From: Alistipes megaguti
GTDB taxonomy: Bacteria > Bacteroidota > Bacteroidia > Bacteroidales > Rikenellaceae
DNA length: 64,000 nt
Direction of reading: 5' to 3'
Assembly: GCF_900604385.1 (NCBI RefSeq)
Contig: NZ_LR027382.1
Location: forward strand, 496,001 to 560,000
The notes below the pieces were generated by a model that saw only the letters and a program-made list of their open reading frames with translations, was not told the origin of the DNA and did no database searches. The position numbers and the translations under genes are program-made. Below, one piece after another: positions 8,859 through 16,049 of this stretch. The stretch's first letter is position 1. Every line of letters starts with the position of its first letter.

Positions 8859-9788
8859 TTAAAAAAGCGCATCGCTTACCTTAAACGAGTGGATCACCCG
8901 CTCCTTTACAACATCACCCTCCTCCATACGGCCGATCAACAACGGCGACGACGGGTCATGCAACACCCGATTCCGATACACCGTCTTCGTATCGGTGTTG
9001 GCATAGCAATACAGACAGCCGTGGCTGCATGTATCATAAGCCCCGATATCCACACTCTGCACACATCCACACTCCGGCCGTTGGTTCCTGTCCTTGGCAA
9101 CATTCAACCTGCACCCCAGCAGCTCTTCAATCAACATGCGGTCGATGCACCGGCCATGCCGGATGCCCATCGGCTCCAGATCTATCCGTTCCGCGCAGCT
9201 CTGGATCCGGATACCATAGCTTGATGCGATGGCCGCCAGCCCCGCAGCCAATCGGGTGATTTCATCCGCACTCGGTTCCCGGACCGTTGTCTCCCTTAAA
9301 TTGCGCCGCGTCTTCTGATACAGATCCACAAAACTGATCACGCAGGTTTGGGTGCAGGATGCCAACCGTTTGGCAATTGCCTCAAAACCGTGCAGATGAT
9401 AGCTGACACCCATGCTTTGCGAGAACAGAATCGGGTCATACCGCCAAATAACCCGCTTGGGGCCGATCCGGTCGGACAGCAGTCTGAACGTATCAATAAT
9501 GGATTCCTTCTGCGGGAGTCCCTTCTCCAGCTCCCTGTCGTACGGAGTGACCGTAAACTGGAAATAGTACATGTAGTCCGCAAGTTCGCCCAAACGCGGC
9601 AGCATCGGCGCTGGATTCTTGCTCCAGAAGACGATGCAATCAATCACATCGGGGGATAGTCGGATTTTGCTGACCTGATGCCGGTTCATCGGATTCCGGA
9701 CGCACACCTGCCCCTCCCGGATCCGGTTGTAAAACCAGTCCGAATAGAAGGCGGGAATATCGGTTCTTCGGCTAACGCTCAGTATCAT
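8859..9788 (-). CDS. DUF1848 family protein (radical-SAM-like)
   Basis: A 309-residue DUF1848 protein, beginning ILSVSRRTDIPAFY as in the family. A C-terminal CSHGCLYCYAN gives a CX3CX2C cluster like that of radical SAM enzymes, with two more Cys in CGC about 15 residues earlier. The FeS cluster is inferred from the motif, and the substrate is unknown. It lies 74 nt downstream of the Cdd1-like gene on the same strand and probably ends that operon. Length is normal. Confidence 0.88.
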   Translation of the reverse strand: MILSVSRRTDIPAFYSDWFYNRIREGQVCVRNPMNRHQVSKIRLSPDVIDCIVFWSKNPAPMLPRLGELADYMYYFQFTVTPYDRELEKGLPQKESIIDTFRLLSDRIGPKRVIWRYDPILFSQSMGVSYHLHGFEAIAKRLASCTQTCVISFVDLYQKTRRNLRETTVREPSADEITRLAAGLAAIASSYGIRIQSCAERIDLEPMGIRHGRCIDRMLIEELLGCRLNVAKDRNQRPECGCVQSVDIGAYDTCSHGCLYCYANTDTKTVYRNRVLHDPSSPLLIGRMEEGDVVKERVIHSFKVSDALF

Positions 9789-9862
9789 CGCGAATCAGTT
9801 TATCGTTTCGCCGCACTTCGCCGACGGCACCCGAGGCTGCGGCGTATATCGGCCCAATCGGT

Positions 9863-10141
9863 CTATTTGCGCTCGGGGTCCGCTTCCGCCGCAGGCCGAT
9901 CCTTCCAGAGCCACCACTTACACTTCGCCGGATCGGGATTCTCCGTGTTGACGAAATAGACGACCGCGCGATAAAGATACAGCTGACAGCGGTCAATTTG
10001 ACACCCCCGCAGACGACACTCCTCGGCATAGAGTTCCTCGGCCGTCTTGCCCTTCAGCGATTCGATGGTCGTGTATCCCATGGCCAGCAGATCCGCTTCG
10101 GTCCGCGGCCCGACGTTTGGTATTTTACGCAGTTCAGTCAT
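9863..10141 (-). CDS. Cdd1-like helix-hairpin-helix protein
   Basis: A 92-residue protein matching the pathogenicity-locus Cdd1 family: an N-terminal helix-hairpin-helix (IPNVGPRTEADLLAMGY) followed by a short Cys-containing region. HhH motifs bind DNA or other proteins without base specificity. The exact role is not known. ATG 10141 was chosen over longer upstream readings because it gives the family-length protein. It also overlaps the stop of the HD gene by 8 nt, a sign of translational coupling. Confidence 0.85.
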   Translation of the reverse strand: MTELRKIPNVGPRTEADLLAMGYTTIESLKGKTAEELYAEECRLRGCQIDRCQLYLYRAVVYFVNTENPDPAKCKWWLWKDRPAAEADPERK

Positions 10142-10769
10142 GGCTGTCTGGTTTTCCGTAGAGTCGCTCCAGATCGAGCTTCTCGATGCGCGAACGGATG
10201 GCACCGGGCTTGCGCTGGAAATGGGCGGACAACTCCTCCTCCGTCGCCCCCTCACACCACCGGCGCGTCAACTCCAGATCCTCCGCCTCGGTCCAGGGCA
10301 AGTAGGCGTTCGGATACTCCTGGCGACAGGCATAGACCGAGTAGGTCGGTTCACCGGTCAGCTGCTTGTAGGCCCGCAGATAGCGCTTCAGCCGCTTGAC
10401 GTCCTTATCCGAGAGGTACGGCAGGCGGCGAATATCCATGTTGTCCGTCAAATCGTTCAGTTTGACCGCCACGGCCAGTGGATTGCCCTTTATGCGGGCA
10501 ATATAACGGTCGTAGGGCTCCTCCTCGGCGTGGGTCAAACAGCGCAGAGCCTCGATGATTTCCGGCGCAAACCCCTCGGCCGCCAGCCCCTCCAGCGTCC
10601 AGTCGCTGTCCTCGACCACATCGTGCAGTACTCCGACAATTTTCTCTTCTGTCGTTTTACCGGCGGCCATAACCCGCAACGGGTGGCCGATATAGTCGTT
10701 CCCAGCCTTGTCGCGCTGGCCGCGGTGCGCCTCGGTGGCAATCTCGATGGCTCGTTCCAGGGTACTCAT
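10134..10769 (-). CDS. HD-domain hydrolase with C-terminal SANT/Myb-like domain
   Basis: A 211-residue two-domain protein. Residues 1-135 form an HD domain of the RelA/SpoT-hydrolase or MESH1 type: AHRGQRDKAG, HPLRV, LHDVVED with H49-D50 and E53-D54, and KLNDLTDN with D106. Residues about 157-205 (LPWTEAEDLELTRRW onward) look like a SANT/Myb-type helix-turn-helix. Related enzymes hydrolyse (p)ppGpp or NADPH; activity here is inferred. It leads an operon with Cdd1-like and DUF1848 genes. A -7-like TATCTTTG on the minus strand lies at 10815-10822. Confidence 0.8.
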   Translation of the reverse strand: MSTLERAIEIATEAHRGQRDKAGNDYIGHPLRVMAAGKTTEEKIVGVLHDVVEDSDWTLEGLAAEGFAPEIIEALRCLTHAEEEPYDRYIARIKGNPLAVAVKLNDLTDNMDIRRLPYLSDKDVKRLKRYLRAYKQLTGEPTYSVYACRQEYPNAYLPWTEAEDLELTRRWCEGATEEELSAHFQRKPGAIRSRIEKLDLERLYGKPDSHD

Positions 10770-10950
10770 GCTCTACTCGATTTATGGACGTCGTTCGGCG
10801 CGTCCTATCCAAGACAAAGATACGAAATTTGCCGACAGCCGGAAAGCGGGTCGACCCGCCTGCGGCAATAAACTACAACGAGACACACCGCCAGACAGAC
10901 GCTCTACCGCAAAAATCGGCAACCGTTGGCGGTTTTCCGATTTAATTTCC

Positions 10951-10958
10951 TATTTTTG
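10951..10958 (+). promoter_or_regulatory. -7 element of a plus-strand promoter
   Basis: TATTTTTG fits TAnnTTTG. A TTG at 10925-10927 is 23 nt upstream, slightly further than usual. Transcription would begin near 10965 and run through a long structured leader toward the DprA-like gene. Confidence 0.45.
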
Positions 10959-10964
10959 TAGATG

Positions 10965-11218
10965 GTTCCGTGCCGATCCGCGGAACTAATATACTACGAA
11001 CGTTTAATTACGTTTTCTTCCGTACTCAAACTTCGCAAACTTGACACACCGGAAGGGATGTAACGGGACGCCTCGTGGACGCATGTATTGTGCCCGCAGG
11101 CCTTTGGCTTGCTATGTGCATGATACGCGTTTCGCGTGGGCTGTCCGTGTTGCTTATTTCGGTGTGGGGCAGCGAAGGCCTGAGTACGGGGTAAGTCAAT
11201 GCGGCAACCCACGTTTTT
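10965..11218 (+). ncRNA. Candidate structured RNA or leader ahead of the DprA-like gene
   Basis: About 250 nt without a convincing gene lie between a promoter and the DprA-like gene. Local pairing is seen: GTTCCG with CGGAAC (about 10965-10987), TTCCG with CGGAA (about 11020-11057), and a long-range stem of CGTGGG (11137-11142) with CCCACG (11208-11213). The last is followed directly by TTTTTT, like an intrinsic terminator. The U run ends one base before an ATG at 11220, so it could be an attenuator for that gene or the 3' end of an independent RNA. The identity of the RNA is unknown. Confidence 0.35.
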
Positions 11219-11696
11219 TATGGCCTTCGATTACGATTACACCGGAAATCCCGCCCTGCTCGACCGCCGGAAGGTCGCCTTCTTCGCCTCGCGCGTCGTT
11301 TCGCCCACCGTCGAGGAGCAGGCCCTCCGCTGGGCCGAGGCGTGTTGCGCAACCGACCGCGTCGTAATCAGCGGTTTCCAATCCCCGCTCGAAAAATCCG
11401 TCTTTGAACTCCTGCTGAAAGCCCGGCACCCGGTGATCTGGGCCCTGGGGCGCGCCCTCTACCGCTGCTACCCGCCTGCCGTCGAAGAGGCCCTGGCCGA
11501 GCAGCGCATCCTGATCTTTGCCGTCCGCAACGCCCGCCGGACCGGTTGGCAAACGGCTCAAACCCGCAACTACACCATCGCTTCGATGGCCGAAGAGAGC
11601 GTTTACGCCCTCCGCACGGACGGCCGCCCCAGCTCGCTCGACGTCCTCTGCGGGCTGGAGTTGGGGCGTAAACCGGTGCGTTGTTTCCCGCAATAA
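11199..11696 (+). CDS. DprA/SLOG-like Rossmann-fold protein
   Basis: A 165-residue protein resembling the Rossmann domain of DprA (SMF/DprA-LOG, SLOG superfamily). It has VVISGFQSPLEKSVFELLL, a strand-turn followed by YPP, RRTGWQTAQTRNYTIASMA (compare the RN-x-x-IA motif of DprA), then GRKPVRCF. It is much shorter than full DprA (about 300-380 residues) and lacks N- and C-terminal domains. SLOG proteins bind nucleotides or DNA; a role here is only inferred. ATG 11220, just after the T-run terminator-like stem, is an alternative start and may be the real one. Confidence 0.7.
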   Translation: MRQPTFFMAFDYDYTGNPALLDRRKVAFFASRVVSPTVEEQALRWAEACCATDRVVISGFQSPLEKSVFELLLKARHPVIWALGRALYRCYPPAVEEALAEQRILIFAVRNARRTGWQTAQTRNYTIASMAEESVYALRTDGRPSSLDVLCGLELGRKPVRCFPQ

Positions 11697-12110
11697 ACGT
11701 CCCGTTTCACGGGAAAATTGGTACTGAAACCGCTTCAAAACCGGCTCTGAATGACCGAAATTCCGCAGAATTGGACGTTGAAAGAGGACAAATTCCACTG
11801 CTTTTTAGGACGCAAAATGTCGGATTAGAGGCTCTCAATTGGATGAATTGAGGGCTTAAAAGCACGTCCAAATTCGTAAAATCTGTCCGAAATTTTGCAT
11901 TCTCAACCGCCGAAAATCGGTCGAAAACGAGCTGTTTTGAAGTCTGATTCGGGCGATAAACCGCCACTTTTCCACGCCAAAATGGCCGGATCTTCCCTAT
12001 TTTCTGGCGAAGGTGTCTCGAAAATCCTTCGCCGACTAAATTTCGGCTCGGGCCACGGTGGCCCCGGTAAAAAACGACGACTTCGGAGGAGTTTTCCACC
12101 CCCTTGCGGG

Positions 12111-12196
12111 CAAGCTGTTTTCGTTACCGAGAATATTTCGCGTAACGGAAAACACAGCTTGCTGAGTCCCGAAACATATAATGTTACGGGGACTCA
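12111..12196. ncRNA. Two adjacent stem-loops, possible structured RNA
   Basis: Hairpin 1 (12111-12161): CAAGCTG pairs with CAGCTTG, then TTTTC with GAAAA and GTTAC with GTAAC, about 17 bp with small bulges. Hairpin 2 (12163-12196): TGAGTCCC pairs with GGGACTCA, and inside it AACAT with ATGTT around an ATA loop; four or more A follow. Two strong stems one base apart in a gene-free region suggest a structured RNA or recombination site. No family recognised. Confidence 0.4.
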
Positions 12197-12336
12197 AAAA
12201 CGGGTCGAATATCACGTCCCGTTCCCACTTGTTCGCCGGCCAATCTGAAGAGGCGAACCACCCGTTCCCGAAGCCGACATCGGGAATAAAATCGACAAAA
12301 AAAGGAAGGTCCGGAGGCGTCTTATTCAAAAAGGCC

Positions 12337-12510
12337 GACTGACTGATTGACGTCAGTACTGACTGAATTCAGTACTGACTGAAGCACTGACTGACTGAAG
12401 CACTGACTGACTGAAGTCACGGTTTTGCTGTTTCGCTGTTGTGTTGACACACTGTTTTGTTGTTTTACTGACGTACTGTTTTGCAGGCTCTCTGTTTTGT
12501 TGTTTTGCAG
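12337..12510. repeat. Low-complexity tract of ACTG-type and CTGTTTTG-type repeats
   Basis: GACT/ACTG tetranucleotides dominate 12337-12420, including a perfect 16-nt tandem unit GAAGCACTGACTGACT at 12381-12396 and 12397-12412, plus palindromes CAGTACTG and CTGAATTCAG. From 12420 the tract changes to T/G-rich units, with CTGTTTTGTTGTTTT at 12452-12466 and again at 12492-12506. On the minus strand it would encode Ser/Gln/Val-rich low-complexity peptide, but no gene frame is convincing. Confidence 0.7.
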
Positions 12511-13008
12511 ACATATTGATTTGCGGATACCAGTTGGATACATAGGGCTGGAGCGACAACAAGACTTCGGTCGTTGCCCACATTCTTGCATCGGAGAAGG
12601 TTGGGCGCTGCGCCTACGGCGGAGGCCCGATAAATACACGATAGGAACCGCAGAAACAGGCCATACGCCTCAAAAACCACCACAGAGCGCACTTATACCA
12701 CCAAGCTCCATCATGGCTCAAACGCAAGGAAAACGGGCAACAAATTGATCTTAGGTAGCAGCTGGGATCGAGGACGGTGGACGAAAGATGGGCCAGGGAA
12801 CGAGAAACACGACACACAGCCGAAGCATGGTTTTTCTCCTTTCCATCGGTAGCATCTTCAAAAGCGGGCCGGAGCGAATACGACAACCTTTTCCGCGGGG
12901 AAAGGGCTCCACCAAGAGCGGCTTTTCGCTGCGGAAACCCCACCGGGGCCTGAGGTTGGCATTTCGCGTCGGGCCCTTACCTTGCTGCCGGATGAAAAGG
13001 AGCTGAAC

Positions 13009-13575
13009 TCACAACCGCCCGTTGTCGTTCCACTCACCGTAGAGAATGCCTTTGCGGGTGTTTTCGAGAAATTTGTCGAGGCGTTTCCGAAAAAGTTCGG
13101 GCTGGTTCTTTTTGATCTGAATAGTATCAATCCGCACACGCTTGTAAAGGTCCGGCAGGTGGCAGAAGTTTTCCCAGAGGACAGAATCAGACTGCAACTC
13201 TTGCAAAATATCAGAATCAATGGAAAATCCGGTTTCGCTCATATCCGGCAAGACGGCCCTACCTGCATCAGTCATCAGCCCCAGCCGTTCCATGCGGCGA
13301 CATCGTTCCTTGTTCAGTTCCGACCAATTGCTGCGAGGTTTCCGAGGGCAAAGTTTCTGGGCTGTCACCTCCTCGGAGATCTTCTTGGTTGTACTGTCAA
13401 TCCAACCAAAACACAAAGCCTCCTCCACAGCATCGACATACCAGAAGGTGTCGTCATCAACGGGGCGTCCCCGCTTGACCACCACCCAGCATTCCGTCTC
13501 CTTGTCGTGGTTCTCCTGAAGCCACTCGCGTAGCTCCAACCTCGATTTGGCATCTAATAAATTATGAATCTCCAT
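13009..13575 (-). CDS. YdeI/OmpD-associated family protein
   Basis: A 188-residue protein of the YdeI family (bacteriocin-protection/OmpD-associated). It shows the N-terminal LREWLQENHDKETECWVVV, the central YVDAVEEALCFGWIDS motif with RKPRSNWSELNKER, and a C-terminal helical part. The biochemical function is not established. ATG 13575 was chosen because a minus-strand -7 box TAATTTTG lies at 13605-13612; an in-frame start at 13638 would be upstream of that promoter. The gene stands alone with no clear operon partner. Confidence 0.85.
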   Translation of the reverse strand: MEIHNLLDAKSRLELREWLQENHDKETECWVVVKRGRPVDDDTFWYVDAVEEALCFGWIDSTTKKISEEVTAQKLCPRKPRSNWSELNKERCRRMERLGLMTDAGRAVLPDMSETGFSIDSDILQELQSDSVLWENFCHLPDLYKRVRIDTIQIKKNQPELFRKRLDKFLENTRKGILYGEWNDNGRL

Positions 13576-13793
13576 GATCTTCTGCAGCAGTCTGTTCCAA
13601 CATGCAAAATTACGCAAATTAATGCGAAACGAGTACATGTAGAGGGCTACAAAAGCGGGGCAAATCCAAGAAACATTCTTTTCCCATCCATTGAAACTTT
13701 ATATATCCAAGATGACCGACTTCGTTAGATTTATCTTAATTTTGTATTCATCGATTTTCGAGAAACACGTCCCACAATCTATTCGCTTTGCTT

Positions 13794-15941
13794 ATGACTC
13801 GTTGTCTATATCACGCCACGATACACGAATTTTTACAGCAGTCGCCAGAGGCTCTGTTGGGGACCTTCGTGAATAACTATCACGGAGTTGCTATGACTAC
13901 AACCAATGAAGCCTGGGCCGATGAGATCCGCATTATGCAGGAGGTTTTGCTACCGTGGAAGGATGAAGATGGACAGGTCATTTTCGAATACGACATTCCA
14001 CGACTCGGAAAGCGAATCGATGTTGTTCTGCTGCTTCGCAGGCTTATCTTCTGCCTCGAATTCAAGACTAGACAAGAGGCTAAGAAGGAGAATATGCAGT
14101 CATATATCGAGCAAGTATTAGATTATGCTTTGGATCTGAAGAATTTTCACTTGCTAAGTCAAGACAGGATCATTGTCCCCATTCTCATACATCCCTGGAT
14201 CAGTAAAAGTTCAAGCGTATTCCAAGCCTCTGTATATGATGATTCCATATACAACCCACTGTTAACAGGGCCAGCTGGGCTACAACAGCTCATTGCGGAT
14301 GTTCTGGCACATGCTGGAGCCACAGCGCCAGATCCAAGTCTGGGGGCCGACTGGATCATCAGCCCCTACTCACCCACTCCGACTATCATCGAGGCAGCCA
14401 AAAGGCTCTACGAGAACCATTCGGTAGAGGACATCACCCGCCACGAAGCGGACAAAGTATCGACCGATCGCACGATTGCATATATCCTCGATGTGATCAA
14501 GACCAGTCGAGAGAAGGGCGAGAAGAGCATCTGCTTTGTTACGGGCGTACCGGGAGCCGGGAAGACGTTGGTCGGGTTGGATGTTGCCGTCAAACAATCC
14601 TACCAGAATGGCGAGAAATTGAGCGAAGACGAAGGGGCCGTCTATCTTTCGGGCAACGGGCCATTAGTCGCGGTGCTGACCGAGGCTCTGGCCATCGACA
14701 ACCAGAAGAAGTGCCAAGCTCGGGGCGAGAAAAAGAATCGGTCGGATTCGCGAAGGGAGGTTGGCAAATTCATCCAGATTATCCACCGCTATCGGGACAA
14801 CATGCTGGCCAAGCTAAAAACCCCGATTGAGAATGGCGTCCTTGAGATTGATCCCAAGAAAGCGATCAAGCTTGCCAAAGCCGGTTATGGCGAAGTGGAA
14901 CATGTCGCCATTTTTGACGAAGCGCAGCGTTCATGGACCCACAAGCGGCTCGCAGATTACCTCAAACGCGGAGGAACCTACGGCAACAAACTCAAGATCC
15001 AGAACTTCCCCTACTCCGAGGCAGCCTTTCTCATTTGGTCGCTGGATCAACGGGAGGATTGGGCGACGATTGTATGCCTGGTCGGTGGCGGGCAGGAGAT
15101 CAACACCGGGGAGGCCGGCATTTCGGAATGGATTAAGGCCCTCAACGAGAAATTTACGCACTGGAAGATCTACATCTCCGACAAGCTAACCGAGGCGGAA
15201 TATGCCGAAGGGCGTGTCAATGAACTACTGGCCGGCAATGATAAAGTGACCTTCTCTCCGGAACTCCACCTGGGGGTTAGTCTGCGTTCGTTTAGAGCCG
15301 AGAACCTCTCCGCCTTTGTGCACGCCTTGCTCTCCTTCAACCCGGATGCCGCTGCGCTGTACGACACAATCAAAGCGCACTATCCGATTGTTCTGACCCG
15401 AGATATGGCCAAGGCAAGAGCTTGGCTACGCAAGCACACCCGAGGCTCACAACGATCCGGAGTTCTCGTCAGCAAGACTGCCGCACGGTTTAAGCCACTG
15501 GCCGTCGATGTTCTAGGTCAAGGCGATGAAAACGCCGTTCACTGGTTCCTGATGGATAAGACTGACATCAGGTCTTCAAACTATCTTGAGGATGCGGCAA
15601 CCGAGATCCAGGTGCAAGGGCTCGAACTGGATTATACCTGCGTTCTTTGGGATGCCGACCTGCGCTGCGAAAACAGAAGTTGGCGATACTTCAATTTCAA
15701 CGGCCGAACAGCCTGGCGCGAAGAGGCCGGGCAAACCGAAAGCAGCCTTGAACGAAGAAAATACATGTTGAATGCCTACCGTGTCCTCCTAACACGTGCC
15801 CGTATCGGCATGGTCATTTGCGTCCCAGAAGGCAATTCCAACAAGACCGTCGACGGGTTCCCGGAAGATGCAACCCGACTCCCAGAATTCTATGATGGCA
15901 CCTATGAATACCTCAAATCAATAGGATTGGAGGAGATATAA
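13794..15941 (+). CDS. DUF2075 helicase-like protein with N-terminal nuclease-like motif
   Basis: A 715-residue DUF2075 (Schlafen-like superfamily 1 helicase) protein. The N-terminal domain has RIDVVLLL and EFKTRQ, giving D76, E89 and K91, a PD-(D/E)XK nuclease arrangement. The helicase core shows Walker A GVPGAGKT (251-258), Walker B with DEAQ (375-378), and a late motif YRVLLTRAR typical of SF1 motif VI. Such proteins are frequent in defence islands; activity here is inferred. ATG 13794 follows a TAATTTTG -7 box at 13737-13744. It lies directly left of an IS cluster and a broken Wadjet-like operon, and is itself intact. Confidence 0.85.
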   Translation: MTRCLYHATIHEFLQQSPEALLGTFVNNYHGVAMTTTNEAWADEIRIMQEVLLPWKDEDGQVIFEYDIPRLGKRIDVVLLLRRLIFCLEFKTRQEAKKENMQSYIEQVLDYALDLKNFHLLSQDRIIVPILIHPWISKSSSVFQASVYDDSIYNPLLTGPAGLQQLIADVLAHAGATAPDPSLGADWIISPYSPTPTIIEAAKRLYENHSVEDITRHEADKVSTDRTIAYILDVIKTSREKGEKSICFVTGVPGAGKTLVGLDVAVKQSYQNGEKLSEDEGAVYLSGNGPLVAVLTEALAIDNQKKCQARGEKKNRSDSRREVGKFIQIIHRYRDNMLAKLKTPIENGVLEIDPKKAIKLAKAGYGEVEHVAIFDEAQRSWTHKRLADYLKRGGTYGNKLKIQNFPYSEAAFLIWSLDQREDWATIVCLVGGGQEINTGEAGISEWIKALNEKFTHWKIYISDKLTEAEYAEGRVNELLAGNDKVTFSPELHLGVSLRSFRAENLSAFVHALLSFNPDAAALYDTIKAHYPIVLTRDMAKARAWLRKHTRGSQRSGVLVSKTAARFKPLAVDVLGQGDENAVHWFLMDKTDIRSSNYLEDAATEIQVQGLELDYTCVLWDADLRCENRSWRYFNFNGRTAWREEAGQTESSLERRKYMLNAYRVLLTRARIGMVICVPEGNSNKTVDGFPEDATRLPEFYDGTYEYLKSIGLEEI

Positions 15942-16049
15942 ATTTGAAGACGCAATTTACTCTAAAAAGCTATATTGCATATCTGAAGGAATTGACAACG
16001 TTTCGTTCTGTGGACTTTATAAAAACAACCGTCTCTTAACTGCTAAATA

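Larger units (their letters stand above)
11697..13008. other. 1.3 kb without a convincing gene
   Basis: Several open frames of 60-130 codons exist on both strands, but they overlap each other, have low-complexity or atypical composition, and show no domain I know. The stretch holds a near-parS sequence (11704), two adjacent stem-loops (12111-12196), and a short-repeat tract (12337-12510). The final 370 nt (12640-13008) show nothing I can name. It may be decayed mobile DNA. Confidence 0.6.

Noticed and set aside
11041..11367. Plus-strand frame of 108 codons overlapping the DprA-like gene
   Set aside because: It crosses the terminator-like stem and overlaps the better-supported DprA-like frame; more likely a by-product of a structured RNA.
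11704..11717. GTTTCACGGGAAAA resembles parS (GTTTCACGTGAAAC)
   Set aside because: Two mismatches, one in the central palindrome; true parS sites are nearly invariant. Not called as a ParB site.
12322..12639. Minus-strand frame of 105 codons with Ser/Gln/Val repeats
   Set aside because: It exists because the DNA is a short-repeat tract; the adjacent frame is open too and no start or domain supports it.
15942..16041. Possible remnant of the missing part of the SMC ATPase gene left of the IS cluster
   Set aside because: Read on the minus strand, this 100-nt stretch shows stops and no SMC-like motif, so no remnant is supported.
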